Positions 5,373 through 7,872 of a stretch of 7,872 nucleotides of DNA are shown piece by piece. This DNA comes from CAWKZT01 sp963854565 (GTDB lineage: Bacteria; Actinomycetota; Acidimicrobiia; Acidimicrobiales; JAHEJN01), in contig CAWKZT010000083.1 of the NCBI GenBank assembly GCA_963854565.1, positions 1 to 7,872 of the forward strand, written 5' to 3'. The notes under the pieces were generated by a model that was given only the letters and a program-made list of their open reading frames with translations, was not told the DNA's origin and did no database searches. Both the position numbers and the translations under genes were made by a program. Positions within the stretch are counted from its first letter, which is position 1; each line of letters starts with the position of its first letter.

Positions 5373-7409
5373 ATGCAAGCCTCATCTCTTGACCGCCCAC
5401 TGGGGCGGCTCGCTCCTCGCCACCTCGACATTGTTGTCAGCGCGTTTATCGTTGCCTTGGCTCTTTGGACAGCGTTGTTTCACATCGCCGTGGCAGTTGG
5501 CCTTCACCGCAATATCACCTTCGTGCTGTGGGTTGTTACCTGTGGGGCAACCGCGGGGCTTGCGTCTCGTCTGCGCAACGACTCGACCCATCCTGCCGTA
5601 CAACAATCCGTCCGATTTGACCGGCGCTTTCTAGCCCTTGCGGGTGTTGTTGTCGTTGGCTGTGCTCTGGTCGCTGCGCTGACCATGTCGGGAAGTTGGT
5701 GGTGGCTTCCGTGGTCCCTCCTCTTTTTCCCACTAGCGACGGCGGTCACTCTTTTACGGCGCGAATCAGACGAACCATCTCAGGTGGTATCTGCTCCAAG
5801 GCATTCGGCGCCATCGAACCCGGCGCGAACCGTTTGGCTAGTGGTGCTGGTCGCGTTGGCAATGGCGCTGCTCTCTATGGCGCTGCAGCGCCCCGATGAG
5901 GATGATGCCCTCCTCGTCAATCGGTCAACCCATATCGAACACGACAACGGCGAATTTCCGACTCGCGACACCATCTTTAGCGACGAGGTATTCCGGTTCC
6001 AACGGCCACCTGGTCCACAGTCAAGCGTCGAGGCCATGATCGGTACGGTTGCCGCCATGTTGCCGGTGTCCGCGGCAACCACCACCTATTTACTGTTTGG
6101 CCCGCTCGTAAGCGCTCTTGCTGTGCTTGCGCTGTGGCGGTTACTCCGCACGGTTGGTGCCCGGGCCCCACTAGGCGCTTTGGTAGCAGCCCTGGTGTTT
6201 ATCGTTCTTGATGGAGCCTCTCACGCCTCGTTCGGCAATTTTCATTTTGGCCGAGCCTGGCAAGGCAAAGCAGTGTTCTTGATGGTCATCGTGCCATCGT
6301 TGTGGCACTTCGGTGTTCGATGGGGGCGTCATGGGCACCGCCGCGACCTTGCCTTGCTGTTTGCTTGTTCGACGGCAGCAATCGGACTGACAAGTTCGTC
6401 GATGTTCGTGGCACCGGTGGTCGTAATCGTGGCGACCCTGGCGACAGCTTCATATGCGCAAAAACTCCAACGAGTACCCCTTGCTTTGCTGGCGCTAATG
6501 CCTTTGTTTGTCGCTGCCGTTGTAACCCTACGAGCCGCTACTCAGCCGGCGCTGAACATCGCCCCACTTGCCCTAATATCGCTCGGACGAATCGGGTCAC
6601 CGCGCATCGACCCAGCCGAACAGGTCTACTTCGTGTTTGGGACCGGAATAGCCCTCTTCGTTGCCCTTGCCGCGGTCATGTTGGCCTGGGTCGTTTTGGA
6701 CAACGCCGAGATGCGTCTCTTGTTTTTGTTGGCGCCGCTTGCCGTTCTTGTGGCTTGGATTCCCGGAGTTCTTGACATGCTTGACGATCTCAGCAACGTC
6801 AATTCCGTCTCCTGGCGTATGGCCTGGGTTTTGCCGGTGCCTGCCGCCGTGGGTTTGATTGCTACGCAGTGGCCCGTCGCTCTCGGGTCACTCAGCGACC
6901 GCTTTACCTCCTGGAACGTCGGCGGCGCAGCCATCGCAGCAGCGGTCATCATGTTAATCACGGGTACCTCGGTGCTATCTCAGGACAATCAGGGCGCCCA
7001 GCTTGTTTGGCCCCCCGGACTCGACATTCCAACCGAAAGTACTTCTGCGCAACGTCTTATGGACTTGGCCCCCGATGGCGGCACGGTCGCAGCCCCACAA
7101 GCGTTGGGCTACCCCATTGCGGTACTCAGTCACAATGTGTATCCCATCAATGCTCGCTGGCAATACGTCACCGGCAAGACCTTTGATGATGCCTTCCACG
7201 CGCCGGCCCGAGATCAACTTACGCGCATCTTGGCGGGCGGCTTAGGTGACACTCCTCCCGGCGTCGTCGATCAGGCCTTGGCCGATCTTCAGGTAGTCGC
7301 CATCTGTCAAAGTGCCAAGAACGACGATGCACTCGCCAACACAATTACCGCAGCCGGGTATCGGCTAGCGGACACCGATGAGACCTGCAAATATTGGGTA
7401 TTACGTTAG
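5373..7409 (+). CDS. Large multi-pass membrane protein of unknown function, GT-C glycosyltransferase-like
   Basis: This protein of 678 residues is counted from the ATG at 5373. I see about 14 hydrophobic segments, roughly at 18-42, 48-65, 86-105, 109-128, 153-171, 232-257, 264-280, 297-315, 325-359 (two), 369-387, 416-441, 447-467, 482-500 and 516-535. A soluble C-terminal domain of about 140 residues follows. Between the fifth and sixth segments a loop (172-230) carries RPDEDDALLVNRS (173-185) and RDTIFSDEVF; a second notable site is FGRAWQGKAVF (292-302). Acidic motifs in an external loop, many helices and a soluble tail are typical of GT-C enzymes, which move sugars from polyprenyl-phosphate donors. 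That role is inference, and in GT-C proteins the acidic motif is usually in the first loop. It may instead match an uncharacterised actinobacterial membrane family (DUF6077 comes to mind, unverified). An ATG at 5298 would add 25 polar residues and overlap lpdA. The start at 5373 has a weak GGA 6 nt upstream and directly precedes the first membrane region. Confidence 0.85.
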   Translation: MQASSLDRPLGRLAPRHLDIVVSAFIVALALWTALFHIAVAVGLHRNITFVLWVVTCGATAGLASRLRNDSTHPAVQQSVRFDRRFLALAGVVVVGCALVAALTMSGSWWWLPWSLLFFPLATAVTLLRRESDEPSQVVSAPRHSAPSNPARTVWLVVLVALAMALLSMALQRPDEDDALLVNRSTHIEHDNGEFPTRDTIFSDEVFRFQRPPGPQSSVEAMIGTVAAMLPVSAATTTYLLFGPLVSALAVLALWRLLRTVGARAPLGALVAALVFIVLDGASHASFGNFHFGRAWQGKAVFLMVIVPSLWHFGVRWGRHGHRRDLALLFACSTAAIGLTSSSMFVAPVVVIVATLATASYAQKLQRVPLALLALMPLFVAAVVTLRAATQPALNIAPLALISLGRIGSPRIDPAEQVYFVFGTGIALFVALAAVMLAWVVLDNAEMRLLFLLAPLAVLVAWIPGVLDMLDDLSNVNSVSWRMAWVLPVPAAVGLIATQWPVALGSLSDRFTSWNVGGAAIAAAVIMLITGTSVLSQDNQGAQLVWPPGLDIPTESTSAQRLMDLAPDGGTVAAPQALGYPIAVLSHNVYPINARWQYVTGKTFDDAFHAPARDQLTRILAGGLGDTPPGVVDQALADLQVVAICQSAKNDDALANTITAAGYRLADTDETCKYWVLR

Positions 7410-7872
7410 CGATTGCGTAGTCTTCGAACTGCTCGCCGGGCCGCTCCGGCTCCGGGGATCTTGTTCAATCTCTGGAAAACTGTGAGCACTCGGGCCAGTT
7501 CGGCAGAACGTGATTGCTCGGCGACCAGGCGCCGCTCAAGGTCGCTGATGTGAGCCACCGCATCGGTAATGGACAGTCCGGGAAGTTCTTGGTGATGGGC
7601 TCGGCTTAACGACCCAACCGTGATCAAGGTCTCGGTGACATCATCGGCACTGTTGCCGGTAACGAGCGAAGCGAACGCGGCCTCGGCCAGTCGCCAGCGT
7701 CCCAAATCATCATCGCTGATGGCAAATCCAGCTATCGATGCCAGACGTACGGTGAGTTCATCAATTGTTTCGGAGATACCCCAGGGGTGCGCAACGTTGG
7801 ACCGAACAATGACCTCGGCCAGGTTCCAAAGGGAACGAGTTGCCGCGAGGTCGGCATCCACGCCGCCGGTGG
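7406..7872 (-). CDS. C-terminal part of an unrecognised protein (5' end beyond the window)
   Basis: The frame is open from the right edge of the window to the TAA at 7408-7406, giving at least 155 residues. The first in-window start would be a GTG at 7861, but it has no Shine-Dalgarno and the frame continues past it, so the gene most likely begins outside. Counted from that GTG, the visible part has a helical region (10-90) with WNLAEVIVR and WRLAEAAFASLV. A short heptad-like stretch (about 101-130, ISDLERRLVAEQSRSAELAR) looks like a coiled coil, and a basic end (133-151) finishes AARRAVRRLRNR. There is no signal peptide or membrane segment here. A coiled coil plus a basic C-terminus occurs at the ends of some envelope-glycan glycosyltransferases and methyltransferases, but I cannot assign a function. 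It converges on the membrane-protein gene, with overlapping stop codons. Confidence 0.7.
   Translation of the reverse strand, partial: TGGVDADLAATRSLWNLAEVIVRSNVAHPWGISETIDELTVRLASIAGFAISDDDLGRWRLAEAAFASLVTGNSADDVTETLITVGSLSRAHHQELPGLSITDAVAHISDLERRLVAEQSRSAELARVLTVFQRLNKIPGAGAARRAVRRLRNR

Overview
The window looks like chromosome of a high-GC Gram-positive bacterium, most likely an actinobacterium and perhaps an Acidimicrobiia-type lineage. The clues are a DEAD-box helicase with the ARGIHV form of motif V and an Arg/Ser/Asp-rich tail, a luciferase-like oxidoreductase of the F420-dependent class, and an LpdA-type quinone reductase like the mycobacterial one. GC-rich codon use is similar across all genes. 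The taxonomic placement is inference from protein character, not from a marker gene. I see no rRNA, tRNA, IS element, CRISPR array or phage gene.

Layout. Positions 1-228 hold a candidate promoter and a roughly 155-nt structured leader for a DEAD-box RNA helicase (229-2016, +). A strong hairpin at 2022-2050 separates it from a convergent minus-strand group. In transcription order that group is an LpdA-like flavoprotein (5307-3943), a 74-bp gap containing a long imperfect hairpin, an F420/LLM-class oxidoreductase (3868-2831) and an SDR dehydrogenase (2831-2052). The last two share one base at TGATG. Divergent from lpdA across about 65 bp is a large multi-pass membrane protein (5373-7409, +), GT-C-like in appearance but of unknown function. 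It ends tail-to-tail, with overlapping stop codons, against the 3' part of an unrecognised minus-strand gene that runs off the right edge (7406->7872).

How the genes may work together. The three minus-strand genes encode redox enzymes using FAD, probably F420, and NAD(P), so they could form one oxidoreduction module. Only the LLM-SDR pair has real evidence of coupling. The membrane protein and the terminal partial gene may belong to a cell-envelope or glycan locus continuing to the right, but this is weakly supported.

Most noteworthy signal. The helicase leader contains an 11-nt segment (93-103) exactly complementary to the region from the last Shine-Dalgarno base through the first two bases of the start codon (220-230). 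The same segment has two other good partners within the leader (132-139 and 155-161). This looks like a switchable cis-regulatory RNA controlling helicase translation, possibly by temperature or by the helicase itself. I do not recognise it as a described RNA family.
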